Of a stretch of 24,446 nt of DNA, positions 1 to 5,967 are shown in pieces (position 1 is the first letter of the stretch; each line of letters starts with the position of its first letter). The notes under the pieces were generated by a model. That model saw only the letters and a list, made by a program, of their open reading frames with translations, had not been told where the DNA came from and searched no databases. Source of the DNA: Halonatronomonas sp051745085 (GTDB taxonomy: Bacteria; Bacillota; Halanaerobiia; Halanaerobiales; Halarsenatibacteraceae); contig JBNJDR010000026.1 in NCBI GenBank assembly GCA_051745085.1, positions 1-24,446 of the forward strand, read 5' to 3'. Position numbers and translations under genes: made by a program.

Positions 1-233
1 TCGATATCGGCAGAAAATGATCATTGGTTTATAGCCGGGTTTCCAGGTATAGGGCCGACCGGAGATATATTTCTTGCTGCCTATGGTTCCCTTCAGGCGA
101 GGGGAGGCTCATATCTATCGACCCAAACGGGCAGAAGAGGTGGGAGTTTGCTGCCCAGTATGATGAACTATCAAGTCCGGCAGCTGCTGAGGATAACAGC
201 ATTTATTTTACCAGTGAAACGGGGCAGGTTTAG
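1..233 (+). pseudogene. PQQ-type beta-propeller repeat fragment, frameshifted
   Basis: Two reading frames together give one propeller blade. Frame 1 reads TGDIFLAAYGS around bases 58-90, and frame 3 continues from base 96 with GEGRLISIDPNGQKRWEF, then SSPAAAEDNSIYFTSETGQ, before a TAG at 231-233. The pattern 'G-x-I-(Y/F) ... G-x-L-x-x-(I/L)-D-P-x-G-x-x-x-W-x-F' is that of PQQ/pyrrolo-quinoline-quinone-like repeats found in secreted or periplasmic beta-propellers. The blade is split by a frameshift between about 88 and 98, and the next blade stops after its first strand. The left part lies outside the window. It is read as a decayed gene; a sequencing indel is the alternative for the frameshift but does not explain the early stop. 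Confidence 0.6.
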
Positions 234-250
234 CTAGAAGCCCCTGGCCG

Positions 251-463
251 GTGCAGGGTGGTAATCAGAGAAAAACTTACGAGCAGATCTCGGCTGTCGG
301 GAGGATGGATATTCTTAATGAGGAGAACTCCTTAAAAGCGTATCTTTCCTCGCCTTTTACCAGGGAAGAGGTTCAAAGATATGAACAGAGGATGGCTGAA
401 GATAGGAGAGAAGCTGCCTATTACGAGGAAGCTCCCTGGGATTATGGGTTATGGGAGGATTAG
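251..463 (+). CDS. Hypothetical short acidic protein (uncertain)
   Basis: An open frame of 70 codons starts at GTG 251, or at ATG 305 if shorter. The product is rich in charged residues and Tyr, predicted helical (SLKAYLSSPFTREEVQRYEQ and following), and ends in an aromatic/acidic tail with PWDYGLWED. No ribosome site is evident before GTG 251, and the frame is open upstream, so this may be the 3' end of a decayed gene rather than a stand-alone one. No family is recognised. It lies between two pseudogene remnants, which lowers confidence that it is expressed. Confidence 0.3.
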   Translation: MQGGNQRKTYEQISAVGRMDILNEENSLKAYLSSPFTREEVQRYEQRMAEDRREAAYYEEAPWDYGLWED

Positions 464-499
464 TTCCTGCTGGTATAGCGGCGGTGTTCTTGGGTAGAT

Positions 500-861
500 A
501 ATGTCCGGTGATCTGTCAGACGGGATGCAGATTGACACCCTGTTAAGCCTCAGCAGATAACGGTTACTATCGGAGAAGGCGTAATTCTAAACGACAACAT
601 TGAAGACAGCGGTCAGGGACTATTCACCGTATTTGCACCTACCGACGCAGCCTTTGAAGATCTGATAGCTGAACCCAACGGAATCGATGATATAGCTGAT
701 CTACTAGCACTGGAAAATATTGCAGATATATTGCTCTACCACGTTCTTTCCGGTCAGGTTATGGCGGAGGATGTTGTAGAACTGGATGTTCAGACAGTAG
801 AAACTTTATCTGGTGATAACATCACGATATCGATACAGTGCTGCTGCCTCCAACCTCTTAG
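500..861 (+). pseudogene. Degenerate tandem fasciclin (FAS1) protein
   Basis: Bases 536-835 read, in one frame, through a clear FAS1 core: GLFTVFAPTDAAFEDL (H1 box), then ENIADILLYHVLSGQV (H2 region), then VETLSGDNITIS. The usual FAS1 ending is found only after a frame change: IDTVLLPPTS and TAG at 859-861, so about one strand-turn is deleted near 828-831. Upstream, bases 503-545 read SGDLSDGMQIDTLL in another frame, and bases about 551-580 read QQITVTIGEGVILNDN; both belong to the C-terminal half of a FAS1 domain. The remnant is therefore best explained as a two-domain FAS1 protein collapsed by deletions and a frameshift. FAS1 proteins are secreted adhesion-type proteins. No start codon or ribosome site is left. 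Confidence 0.7.
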
Positions 862-889
862 ATAAAAAAATAATCTTTATACAAAAATT

Positions 890-922
890 AAGCCTCTGCC
901 TGGTTTACAGCAGGGGCTTTTT
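890..922 (+). terminator. Rho-independent terminator after the FAS1 remnant
   Basis: AAGCCTCTGC (890-899) pairs with GCAGGGGCTT (910-919) around a 10-base loop, with one mismatch, and is followed by a T run to 922. It marks the original end of the FAS1 transcription unit. Confidence 0.8.
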
Positions 923-961
923 GCTGCCTGTATTTAAAAGTGGTCGGTTCAGGTGAAAAAA

Positions 962-999
962 AGACTGAAAAATGACTGGTAAGTGACTATTAAGTGACC
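962..999. promoter_or_regulatory. Direct repeats with 11-base period
   Basis: TGAC(T/C) occurs at 973, 984 and 995, and a degenerate copy (AGACT) at 962, so four units lie exactly 11 bases apart. On the minus strand each unit reads GTCA followed by an A/T-rich spacer. Direct repeats at one helical turn are typical of OmpR/PhoB-family response regulators, and the minus-strand units resemble a Pho box. That identity is inference only. Confidence 0.4.
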
Positions 1000-1167
1000 T
1001 AAAACACAATACATTTAGTATTATTATATATATATGATTAAAAATTAGTAATTATACATTCCTTTAAACTTTTATTCAAGTTATAATCAGGATTGCACAA
1101 ATAGAGTAGGGTGGCGAGAGCAGGCAGATTCGGCTTTGGATGATAGGCTAAAAAGGGAGGTGATAAA

Positions 1168-1206
1168 GTGGGGCAAGAACCGGCTAAGGAACGGAGCTAT
1201 TATTAA
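1168..1206 (+). CDS. Possible 12-residue leader peptide
   Basis: GTG 1168 follows a good ribosome site (GGGAGGTGAT, 1155-1164, close spacing) and opens 12 codons (MGQEPAKERSYY) ending with TAA 1204-1206, immediately before ATG 1207. It lies 33 bases upstream of the likely peptidase start at 1240. It could be a translated leader coupled to the peptidase, or chance; the peptide has no recognised attenuation pattern. Confidence 0.3.
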   Translation: MGQEPAKERSYY

Positions 1207-1239
1207 ATGACCAATAAGTTAAAAAAGGAGAGAAATATC

Positions 1240-2583
1240 ATGAAAAATCAAGATAACACAGGTATCGCTAACCCTTTTGCCCTGGCGGAAGTGATCGCTA
1301 AGAAAAAAATAGACTGGGACAAGGTTGAAAACCATGAAATTATTTTGGAGACTATCCTGCAGACACCTTACGAAGAATTATTTGATCCCAAGTTTGCTTC
1401 CCCGTTGTTTCCAGGTGTACGTTTAAAGAAAGATTTTTCCCTTGAGAAGATCCCCCTGGAGGATATGATAATTAGAGAAGATGAGGATGGGGTCAATACA
1501 GAGATTGGGAATATAGATACGATCGATGATCTGATCAAGTTTCTCGAGACCAACCGGAACAAAGATATCAATATTCGCGACCTGGTTAGAGATCCCTCTC
1601 ACAATCTAAAATTGGATATTGATCTGGGTAAAGTTATACCACGCAGGCTGTCCAGCTTCGAATGGCCCAAACATCTATTGGATCTTGTCATCTCGAAAGT
1701 TGATATTACGGAAAAAGATGCAGAGTGGGAGCCTGTGGGTATCGATTGGGAAGATCCAGGCCATTTCTTCAATAAAGCTGCTGATTTTTTTGATCCTATC
1801 CAGGGTTCGGTGCCCAATTGCTATTTCATAGCGGCCCTGTCCAGCGTGGCCTGGGCCAGACCCTATGTGATAGCGCATAAAACTAGATCATCAGGGACGG
1901 CAGAAGCGGACTTCGTCTGTATGATCAAATTTTATCAGATAGGCAGCATAGGTTCTAAGAACCAAAAAACAGCCGAAGTTGAGGTCAGCGAGAAGTTACC
2001 CTTGAATGCTGCGACAAATAACTTCGTATATTGTCGTTCTTTCGATCCTGGAGAGATATGGCCGGGGGTTTACGAAAAAGCCTTTGCGAAATGGATAACC
2101 AAAAACCCAACCGATAAGCCAGATATTACCGCCACCGGATTCGGTAACCCGGTGACCGCGATACGGCAGTTAACCAACGAAAATAATGTCATCAGTAAAC
2201 TTACCAAAGATCATTCGGCCGATGACCTATATTCTTTCGTTCGGGCCAATTCGATGAGCAGGAAAACCATGCATCCAATGGTGGCTTCGACTTATTCGAG
2301 TGGTGATGCTTCCCCGGACAAGGTCACCTATGCAGATGCTAATATCGCCGCTAACCACGCTTACTCAGTTCTGGGATGGTTCTATAGAAACGGTAAAAAG
2401 TATCTCGTGCTTAGGAATCCCTGGGGTATTGCATGGGATACAGGTTATACTATAAACGGTACCTGGCTTGCTTATCATGTAGACTGGTGGAAACCGATCG
2501 TATTTGGGGCAAGAGGGGTGTTCGCGCTCGAGGCAAAGACTTTTAAGCGTTATTTCAGGCGGATCGCTGTGGCGAAAAATTAA
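1240..2583 (+). CDS. Calpain-like cysteine peptidase (family C2 type)
   Basis: This 447-residue protein has the catalytic layout of calpain-type peptidases. Gln188 and Cys194 lie in QGSVPNCYFIAALSSVAW, which matches the calpain 'QG-x-x-G-D-C-(W/Y)-F-(L/I)-A-A-L' box better than the papain box. His373 lies in NHAYSVLGW and Asn393 in LRNPWG, so the Cys/His/Asn triad is complete. The N-terminal 180 residues are charged and match no family I recognise. There is no signal peptide, so it is predicted to be cytoplasmic. ATG 1240 is preferred over the in-frame ATG 1207 because AAGGAG (1225-1230) sits nine bases before it. The gene stands alone, with a terminator directly after it. Bacterial calpain homologues are patchily distributed; the substrate is unknown. 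Confidence 0.8.
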   Translation: MKNQDNTGIANPFALAEVIAKKKIDWDKVENHEIILETILQTPYEELFDPKFASPLFPGVRLKKDFSLEKIPLEDMIIREDEDGVNTEIGNIDTIDDLIKFLETNRNKDINIRDLVRDPSHNLKLDIDLGKVIPRRLSSFEWPKHLLDLVISKVDITEKDAEWEPVGIDWEDPGHFFNKAADFFDPIQGSVPNCYFIAALSSVAWARPYVIAHKTRSSGTAEADFVCMIKFYQIGSIGSKNQKTAEVEVSEKLPLNAATNNFVYCRSFDPGEIWPGVYEKAFAKWITKNPTDKPDITATGFGNPVTAIRQLTNENNVISKLTKDHSADDLYSFVRANSMSRKTMHPMVASTYSSGDASPDKVTYADANIAANHAYSVLGWFYRNGKKYLVLRNPWGIAWDTGYTINGTWLAYHVDWWKPIVFGARGVFALEAKTFKRYFRRIAVAKN

Positions 2584-2593
2584 ACCTGGCTTA

Positions 2594-2653
2594 GCGGTCT
2601 GGCCTCTGGCGGCGGTTGATGATTCGCCGGCGATGGCGACCAGGCCGCTTTTA
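2594..2653 (+). terminator. Terminator after the calpain-like gene
   Basis: GCGGTCTGG (2594-2602) pairs with CCAGGCCGC (2640-2648) with one G-T pair. The intervening bases contain further GC-rich self-complementary sequence (GCCGGCG-type), and a short T run follows. Confidence 0.65.
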
Positions 2654-2764
2654 TATGGGTCCTGAGCGTCCAGGATCTTGATTAGTAAAAATTGTATAAA
2701 TTTTACTTAAATAGTGGGGCATAAGCGAACTTTGATCGGGAATAATTTTTTATTATTTATATCA

Positions 2765-2793
2765 TTGACTAACTAGCCAATTTATAGTTAAAT
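2765..2793 (+). promoter_or_regulatory. Promoter of the AbrB-family gene
   Basis: TTGACT (2765-2770) and TTAAAT (2788-2793) are spaced by 17 bases, as for a housekeeping sigma factor. This gives a leader of about 25 bases before the coding start. The TATAAT at 2799-2804 is too close to the ribosome site to be the -10 element. Confidence 0.5.
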
Positions 2794-2823
2794 AGATATA
2801 TAATGCAAAGGAGGAACAATCAT

Positions 2824-3069
2824 ATGAAATCTACTGGTATTGTAAGAAAAGTTGATGATTTAGGCCGGATTGTTTTACCCAAGGAGCTAAGGACGACCAT
2901 GAATTTAGATATTAAAGATCCGGTGGAGTTTTATGTGGATGGAGATAAGATCATACTGGATAAATATGCTCCAGGCTGCAGCTTTTGTGGGAGTGTTGAA
3001 GATAAGGTTTTATATAAAGACAAATATGTCTGTAAATCATGCATTGAGAAACTGGAGAAAATGGTCTAA
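2824..3069 (+). CDS. AbrB/SpoVT-family transcriptional regulator with C-terminal zinc ribbon
   Basis: Residues 1-50 match the AbrB swapped-hairpin DNA-binding domain (KSTGIVRKVDDLGRIVLP, then KELRTTMNL and DKIILDKY). Proteins of this family bind AT-rich DNA as dimers or tetramers and act as transition-state or developmental regulators in Firmicutes. The usual AbrB oligomerisation tail is replaced by a short zinc-ribbon-like module with Cys52, Cys55, Cys70 and Cys73 in two CxxC pairs. The start at ATG 2824 is chosen over ATG 2803 because AAAGGAGG (2807-2814) sits nine bases upstream and the family begins at MKSTGIVRK. It is a single-gene unit with its own promoter and terminator. The target genes cannot be told from the sequence. 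Confidence 0.9.
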   Translation: MKSTGIVRKVDDLGRIVLPKELRTTMNLDIKDPVEFYVDGDKIILDKYAPGCSFCGSVEDKVLYKDKYVCKSCIEKLEKMV

Positions 3070-3089
3070 TAGTATAATTGTATTTCACT

Positions 3090-3124
3090 AAAAAAGTCTG
3101 GATAAATTAATCTGGGCTTTTTTT
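3090..3124 (+). terminator. Terminator after the AbrB-family gene
   Basis: The A-rich arm at 3090-3103 pairs along its whole length, with three G-T pairs, with 3110-3123 around a 6-base loop, ending in a run of T. The A-run on the other side means it may work in both directions. Confidence 0.85.
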
Positions 3125-3287
3125 ATTTGGAATAAGGTGGGTAGATGCAGGTTGAGTTTAAGGGGAAGTTTTTAAAATAGTAAAAATATGACCTCGCTGC
3201 AGAGGTAATTTATAACCGCAGGATTAAACAAACTATTTTAATCAAGATTAAGCAAAAAGGCCTGAAAATATTAGGAGGGTTTTAGTT

Positions 3288-3344
3288 TTGAATCTCGAAG
3301 TGAGTTTAATAGATATAGACATCAGGCGCCTGATAAATAAGTAA
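3288..3344 (+). CDS. Possible 18-residue small ORF upstream of the alkaline phosphatase gene
   Basis: TTG 3288 is preceded by AGGAGGG (3273-3279) at eight-base spacing and opens 18 codons (MNLEVSLIDIDIRRLINK) to TAA 3342-3344. The ribosome site is as good as those of real genes here. The product has no recognised family. The palindrome at 3321-3334 lies within it, so the selected element may be DNA rather than peptide. Confidence 0.3.
   Translation: MNLEVSLIDIDIRRLINK
3321..3334. promoter_or_regulatory. Perfect 14-base palindrome upstream of the alkaline phosphatase gene
   Basis: ATCAGGCGCCTGAT is a perfect palindrome without a loop, which suits a dimeric DNA-binding protein better than an RNA hairpin. 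It lies 52 bases before the alkaline phosphatase start. No regulator is assigned. Confidence 0.35.
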
Positions 3345-3385
3345 AGTCGTCTGAAAAAAATATTTTATGGGAGGTATTTACATTC

Positions 3386-4744
3386 ATGTTTAAACAGCTT
3401 AGAAAATTTACGTTAATAGCTTCTCTGTTCCTCGTTTTTACTCTTGCTTTTACAGCGGCGGCAGAGGCAGAAGTTAAGAATGTGATCTTACTGATCGGCG
3501 ATGGCCTGGGTATGGGTCAGATCGATATTACCCGCTATCTTGTCGGGGGTAAAGACCACGAGCTAGAACTAATGCAATTACCCGAAACGGGAATCATGAT
3601 GACAAGTTCTACAGAAGGAGTTCCAGATTCAGCTGCAGCCGGGACCGCGATGTCCACGGGACACAAGGTATATAACGGTGGGGTAGCCATGAATGAAGAG
3701 GGTGAAGAACTTGATTCTGTTTTAGATTTTGCCCAGACAAAAAATAAGGCTACCGGTGTAGTTAGTACAAATACCGTAACCGATGCTACCCCTGCTGCCT
3801 TTATCGCTTCTGTTGAAGATAGAGGTATGGGAGCAGAAATTGCAAAGCAGGGTCTGGATAATGAAGTAGACGTAATGTTCGGTGGAGGCCGGGAAGACTT
3901 TACCGAAGAAGAAGCCGGCGAAGATCTGATCGCTCAAGCTCAAGAAAATGGTTATCAGTATGTCTCAGATAAAAATGAATTAGCAGAGGTTTCCGTAACT
4001 GAAGGTAAAGTTCTGGGGCTCTTCAATGATTCTTATATGAACTATCTTAACGACCGGGATGACGTGGGTTCTAACGAGCCGTCTCTCGAAGAAATGACTA
4101 AAAAAGCGATCGAGGTATTAGCAGAAGACGAAGATGGATTCTTCTTAATGGCAGAAGGAGCTAGAATCGACCACGCTTCCCACGCAGCAGATATTCCTGG
4201 TGTTGTAGCAGAAACCCTGGATTTCGATGCCAGCGTGAAAGCCGCGATGGATTTTGCCGAAGAGAACGGAGACACTCTTGTTATAGTAACTGCTGACCAC
4301 GAAACCCTTGGTTTATCTGCAACTGAGCCGATGGATAAAGAAGCTTTAATGGATATTGACGTTTCTCCAGAATATATGGCTTCTCAGTTGACAGAAAAAG
4401 AAAATGGTAAAGGCTATACAGTAGATAGCGTTAAGTCTGTTTTTGAAGAATATGCTGGTTTTTCTCTAACCGACGAGGAAGTAGCTGTATTTAATGAGCG
4501 CGTTTTAGATGACGACGGAAACATCAAATATTCCTACCTTGTAGGATGGGAAATCGGTACATTTATCGCTGAAGAATATCAAGTAGGAGCTGTAAATTCA
4601 GATATAAGAGCTAATTCTTCCACAGGTGGACACACTCTAAATTCAGTCCCGATCTTTGCTTACGGTGAAGGGGCAGAGGAATTTAACGGTATGATGCAGA
4701 ATACGGAATTTGCAGATATCCTGTTTAATTCCATGCAGCAGTAA
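3386..4744 (+). CDS. phoA: Secreted alkaline phosphatase (PhoA family)
   Basis: This 452-residue enzyme hydrolyses phosphate monoesters outside the cytoplasm and supplies inorganic phosphate. Residues 1-28 form a Sec signal peptide, with cleavage likely near AEA-EV. All active-site residues of the family are visible: Asp39 (IGDG), nucleophile Ser82 (DSAAAGTA), Asp133 and Thr135 (TDATPAAF), Arg146, Glu257 and Asp262 and His266 (EGARIDHASHAAD), Asp304 and His305 (TADHE), and His416 (TGGHT). The position equal to Lys328 of the E. coli enzyme is His263, as in many other bacterial and mammalian enzymes. The mature protein is strongly acidic, which suits a high-salt environment. GGGAGG at 3369-3374 serves ATG 3386. 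It is transcribed alone and ends at a terminator. Confidence 0.93.
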   Translation: MFKQLRKFTLIASLFLVFTLAFTAAAEAEVKNVILLIGDGLGMGQIDITRYLVGGKDHELELMQLPETGIMMTSSTEGVPDSAAAGTAMSTGHKVYNGGVAMNEEGEELDSVLDFAQTKNKATGVVSTNTVTDATPAAFIASVEDRGMGAEIAKQGLDNEVDVMFGGGREDFTEEEAGEDLIAQAQENGYQYVSDKNELAEVSVTEGKVLGLFNDSYMNYLNDRDDVGSNEPSLEEMTKKAIEVLAEDEDGFFLMAEGARIDHASHAADIPGVVAETLDFDASVKAAMDFAEENGDTLVIVTADHETLGLSATEPMDKEALMDIDVSPEYMASQLTEKENGKGYTVDSVKSVFEEYAGFSLTDEEVAVFNERVLDDDGNIKYSYLVGWEIGTFIAEEYQVGAVNSDIRANSSTGGHTLNSVPIFAYGEGAEEFNGMMQNTEFADILFNSMQQ

Positions 4745-4776
4745 ATTAGATAAAAAAGAATAACGTTTAGCTTAAG

Positions 4777-4811
4777 CAGGCAGCCTTTAATTTGGGGCTG
4801 TCTGTTTTTTT
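4777..4811 (+). terminator. Terminator after the alkaline phosphatase gene
   Basis: CAGGCAGCC (4777-4785) pairs with GGCTGTCTG (4796-4804), with one G-T pair, followed by seven T. Confidence 0.85.
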
Positions 4812-4900
4812 ATGCCTCAAAATGTAAAGATCCATTAGGATTTTACGATTCTCGGCCGTGGCCTTTCCTGTAAGCTTTACCGCTATATACCATGTTAAGT

Positions 4901-4929
4901 TTGATATTATATTCATGAAATACTATAAT
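4901..4929 (+). promoter_or_regulatory. Promoter, copy A
   Basis: TTGATA (4901-4906) and TATAAT (4924-4929) are spaced by exactly 17 bases. The same promoter occurs at 22801-22829 (TTGAAA-17-TATAAT). It drives the membrane-anchored acidic protein gene at 5036. Confidence 0.75.
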
Positions 4930-4966
4930 TATTATAAATAGTTAACAATTTTCAGAAATTTAAAAA
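4901..4966 (+). repeat. 66-base upstream repeat, copy A (other copy 22801-22866)
   Basis: The 66 bases match 22801-22866 at 62 positions without a gap and include the promoter and the first part of the leader. Weaker similarity extends about 20 bases further upstream. Similarity stops after TAAAAA at 4966, and resumes (with the second locus at about 23540) just before the acidic protein gene. Confidence 0.9.
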
Positions 4967-5035
4967 CGTTAGATTAAGTAGAGGGGGGTTAAAATCAATA
5001 ACGAGAAGAGAGAAGAGAATATTTTACTCAATATC

Positions 5036-5839
5036 ATGAGCAGCGAAGAGGGATATTCCGGCTGTTTGATATTTTTGCTGATCGTATTCGTTCTACTTGC
5101 CGCCGGGGCAGGCTTTATATATTTTCAATGGACGAACATCCAGCAGTTGAGTAGTGAGCAGGTTCAAAAAGTCTTAACAGAAGTAGAAGAAAATGATGAT
5201 ATAGAAAGTATAGAAGATATTGAGAATGCAGAAGAGCTAGAGGGAGTAAATCTAGAAGAGTTGGAAGAAATAAGTCCCTGGGTAATAAGATTAGTGGAAA
5301 TTATACCTTCGGGTTTGCTTGAAAATTTGCAGGAGATCACAGGTAATGATGAAGAAGCCGCACCGGAAGATGGGAGGACACCAGCAGAGGAGGAAAAAAT
5401 AGCCACCGGAGAGATTTTGCCGGCCAGTATCGAGATCCATACCGCCCTGACAATTGTTGATTATCAAGATTTAGATGATGTCCCGGAGTTTGTAATTGAA
5501 GAGGTCGAGGTAGAAGAAGAGTTCATCAATCAACAGAGTATATTTTTAGAATTTGCCGTTGATTTTCCGGAAAGAGAGATTGCCGAGCTAAGGGAGATGG
5601 ATGAAGTTCCTGAGGATGTTACCGAAGAGATGATCGAGGAAGAAAAGGATGACCTGGAGAGGGTTTACAACATGAAAGAAGTTCTAAGCTGGTATCAGGG
5701 ACATTTGCAGGAAAACAACTGGGAAGTGATTAGCGAAAAGGAAATAGAAGGATACAATTACATGTTTCGCCATGAAAGCGATGGTTACTTTATAATCATC
5801 GACCTCGAGAACGCCTTATATACTCCTGAAAGAAGTTGA
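5036..5839 (+). CDS. Membrane-anchored acidic protein, paralogue A
   Basis: This is a 267-residue protein of unknown function. Residues 9-31 form one membrane helix (CLIFLLIVFVLLAAGAGFIY). The rest is probably extracytoplasmic: a Glu-rich helical region (about 40-75), a conserved segment with SPWVIRLVEIIPSGLLENL, an acidic linker (about 105-125), and a C-terminal domain of about 140 residues ending GYFIIIDLENALYTPERS. Its paralogue at 23598-24410 aligns end to end without gaps, and the last 40 residues are almost identical. ATG 5036 has no ribosome site close by. A strong one (GGGGGG at 4983-4988) lies about 47 bases upstream, and an in-frame open stretch from 4994 is conserved in the paralogue, so translation may begin upstream at a non-AUG codon. 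The gene has its own promoter. Confidence 0.75.
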   Translation: MSSEEGYSGCLIFLLIVFVLLAAGAGFIYFQWTNIQQLSSEQVQKVLTEVEENDDIESIEDIENAEELEGVNLEELEEISPWVIRLVEIIPSGLLENLQEITGNDEEAAPEDGRTPAEEEKIATGEILPASIEIHTALTIVDYQDLDDVPEFVIEEVEVEEEFINQQSIFLEFAVDFPEREIAELREMDEVPEDVTEEMIEEEKDDLERVYNMKEVLSWYQGHLQENNWEVISEKEIEGYNYMFRHESDGYFIIIDLENALYTPERS

Positions 5840-5965
5840 ATGCCCGGACAGAAAAGAGATCTCGGTCATGCTGCTCCCAGGGCAAGCAACGAGACCGAAC
5901 GGGGCAGAGCTAAAAATCGGCGGGTTGAACTGGTTAAAAAACAAGCTGATAAAGGAGGCGAATAA
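5840..5965 (+). pseudogene. Remnant of an OmpA-family C-terminal tail
   Basis: Directly after the stop of the preceding gene, 41 codons read to TAA 5963-5965 and include HAAPRASNETERGRAKNRRV followed by ELVKK. This matches the C-terminal end of OmpA/MotB peptidoglycan-binding domains, where 'P-(I)-(A)-S-N-x-T-x-x-G-R-A-x-N-R-R-V-E' is diagnostic. The remainder of the domain is absent, so this is a remnant left where the acidic protein gene abuts it, not a working gene. Bases 5865-5907 can also fold into an imperfect hairpin. The tail ends just before the DUF302 gene, whose ribosome site lies inside it. Confidence 0.6.
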
Positions 5966-5967
5966 TT

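Larger units (their letters stand above)
866..1239. other. Intergenic region before the calpain-like peptidase gene
   Basis: After the terminator, 923-1100 is AT-rich and holds direct repeats of TGAC at 11-base period (962-999, listed separately). A T/A-rich stretch at 1018-1035 could serve as a -10 region, but no clear -35/-10 pair was found. Bases 1100-1206 are less AT-rich and contain a very short open frame at 1168-1206. I see no tRNA and no recognised riboswitch here. Confidence 0.5.

Noticed and set aside
1100..1200. A riboswitch in the leader of the calpain-like gene
   Set aside because: No conserved core of a class I know, no terminator and no convincing paired stems.
3224..3253. TTAA(A/T/G)C repeats upstream of the alkaline phosphatase gene as a PhoP box
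   Set aside because: The three copies begin at 3224, 3238 and 3248, so spacing is 14 and 10, not the 11-base phase required.
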